DNA from: Caldifarciminota bacterium 4484_18 | Lineage (GTDB): Bacteria > Hydrothermota > UBA3073 > NMUJ01 | NCBI GenBank assembly: GCA_002256535.1 | Contig: NMUJ01000051.1 | Location: forward strand, 1-6,724 | DNA: 6,724 bases | Direction of reading: 5' to 3' | In this document: piece after piece, positions 6,230 to 6,724 of the stretch | How the letters are laid out: the number at the start of each line of letters is the position of its first letter | Numbering within the stretch: the stretch's first letter is position 1 | Translations under genes and position numbers: made by a program | Notes under the pieces: model-generated | Databases searched by the model: none | Seen by the model: only the letters and a program-made list of their open reading frames with translations | What the model was told of the DNA's origin: nothing

Positions 6230-6724
6230 ATGTCAAGTAAGTTAATAGAACTGTTTAGGGATACAGAGCTCGTGAACCGGATCAAAAACAAGCTCCCATA
6301 TTTATTTCAGCTTGCGGAATTGGAGAGTTCAAGAGCGGGAAAAATAGGAATGGAAGTGGGTTCCTTACGTGAGAAAATCATCATTGCTCTGCTTATTTAT
6401 AAATTTGGGGGAACAAACGTGGAGACAGAAATCCCTATCACAGAGCCAGAAATAGACGTTAAGCTATTTGGAAAGCCGATATCCATTAAAACAATAACTG
6501 GTAAAGGATTTAGCGGTGTAAAACTTATATGGACTGTTGATGCTCAAAAGGCGAGGGAATTTAGAGAAAAATTATTACCCAAAATGCGATATAATACTTG
6601 TCCAGATTAATTGGGGAGGAGAAGGTGGTTTTTACTATATCCCCGTAGAAATCCAAAAAGAGGTCTTTGATGGAATTGGAAGGGAAAAATATATCAAACT
6701 TCCCAAACCCGGAACAAATCCAAG
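6230..6724 (+). pseudogene. ThaI-like type II restriction endonuclease, frameshifted and cut by the window end
   Basis: From ATG 6230 the first frame gives 126 residues and ends at 6610 (KMRYNTCPD). Residues 29-60 (AELESSRAGKIGMEVGSLRE, then KIIIALLIYKFGG) are helical. EIPITEPEIDVKLFGKPISIKT (67-88) carries a PD-(D/E)xK-type nuclease core with D76 and K87, the usual second acid being replaced by S85. From about 6579 the coding potential moves to another frame: LLP-KCDIILVQINWGGEGG continues through YYIPVEIQKEVFDGIGREKY and KLPKPGTNP to the window end. This matches my recollection of ThaI-type endonucleases, which cut CGCG and are a little over 200 residues. Removing one base in CCCAAAA (6578-6584) joins the two parts, giving 164 residues in view. 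As read, the truncated protein keeps the catalytic core but loses the C-terminal part. No methyltransferase gene is visible. Confidence 0.6.

Noticed and set aside
5874..6236. 120-codon minus-strand frame opposite the two broken genes
   Set aside because: It lies antisense to genes with clear ribosome sites and sensible protein sequence, and has no ribosome site of its own; it is a shadow frame.
1..6724. CRISPR arrays, tRNA or rRNA genes, transposase genes
   Set aside because: No regularly spaced repeats, tRNA-like cloverleaf, rRNA stretches or transposase motifs were seen on either strand.

Overview
The window looks like part of a bacterial chromosome or metagenomic contig. There is an exported M14 carboxypeptidase with a C-terminal domain resembling type IX (Por) sorting tails, which points loosely to the FCB group or related candidate phyla. 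Compact ATGA gene overlaps, many ATA/GTA/CGT codons and mtnA beside other genes would fit a thermophilic or candidate-phylum lineage such as WOR-3/Hydrothermae, but that placement is only a guess.

Left part (1-4807, + strand): a tightly packed gene train. It begins with the C-terminal end of an ABC ATPase (NatA type), overlapping its ABC-2 permease (NatB type), which overlaps mtnA (methylthioribose-1-phosphate isomerase, methionine salvage) by 4 bases. mtnA stops after 260 residues, without the C-terminal quarter of the family. The next reading frame begins at that same point as a secreted M14 zinc carboxypeptidase that lacks a signal peptide. Two genes damaged at one point is best explained by a deletion or a contig misjoin near 2187-2200. 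The carboxypeptidase overlaps by 4 bases a small membrane zincin (DUF3267-like, HELLH motif).

Middle (4819-5664, - strand): a convergent gene for an exported, helix-rich protein of CpxP/Spy-like appearance with a CLIPP motif, starting from a clear GGGAGG ribosome site.

Right part (about 5690-6724, + strand): more A-rich, with different codon habits, and probably acquired. After a good sigma-70-like promoter (TTGACT, 17 bp, TATATT) come two small genes, each introduced by almost the same leader (AGGAGG, then ATAAAAATG). The first is broken by a 17-bp tandem duplication; removing one copy restores an 88-codon frame. The second is a ThaI-like type II restriction endonuclease broken by an apparent extra base in a CCCAAAA run and cut off by the window end. 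Between them lies a segment of about 120 bp bounded by GTCTAAC and GTTAAGC, which match the outer core boxes of an integron attC site. The working hypothesis is therefore a small, decaying integron-like cassette array carrying a dead restriction gene, although the internal attC pairing is poor and no integrase is visible.
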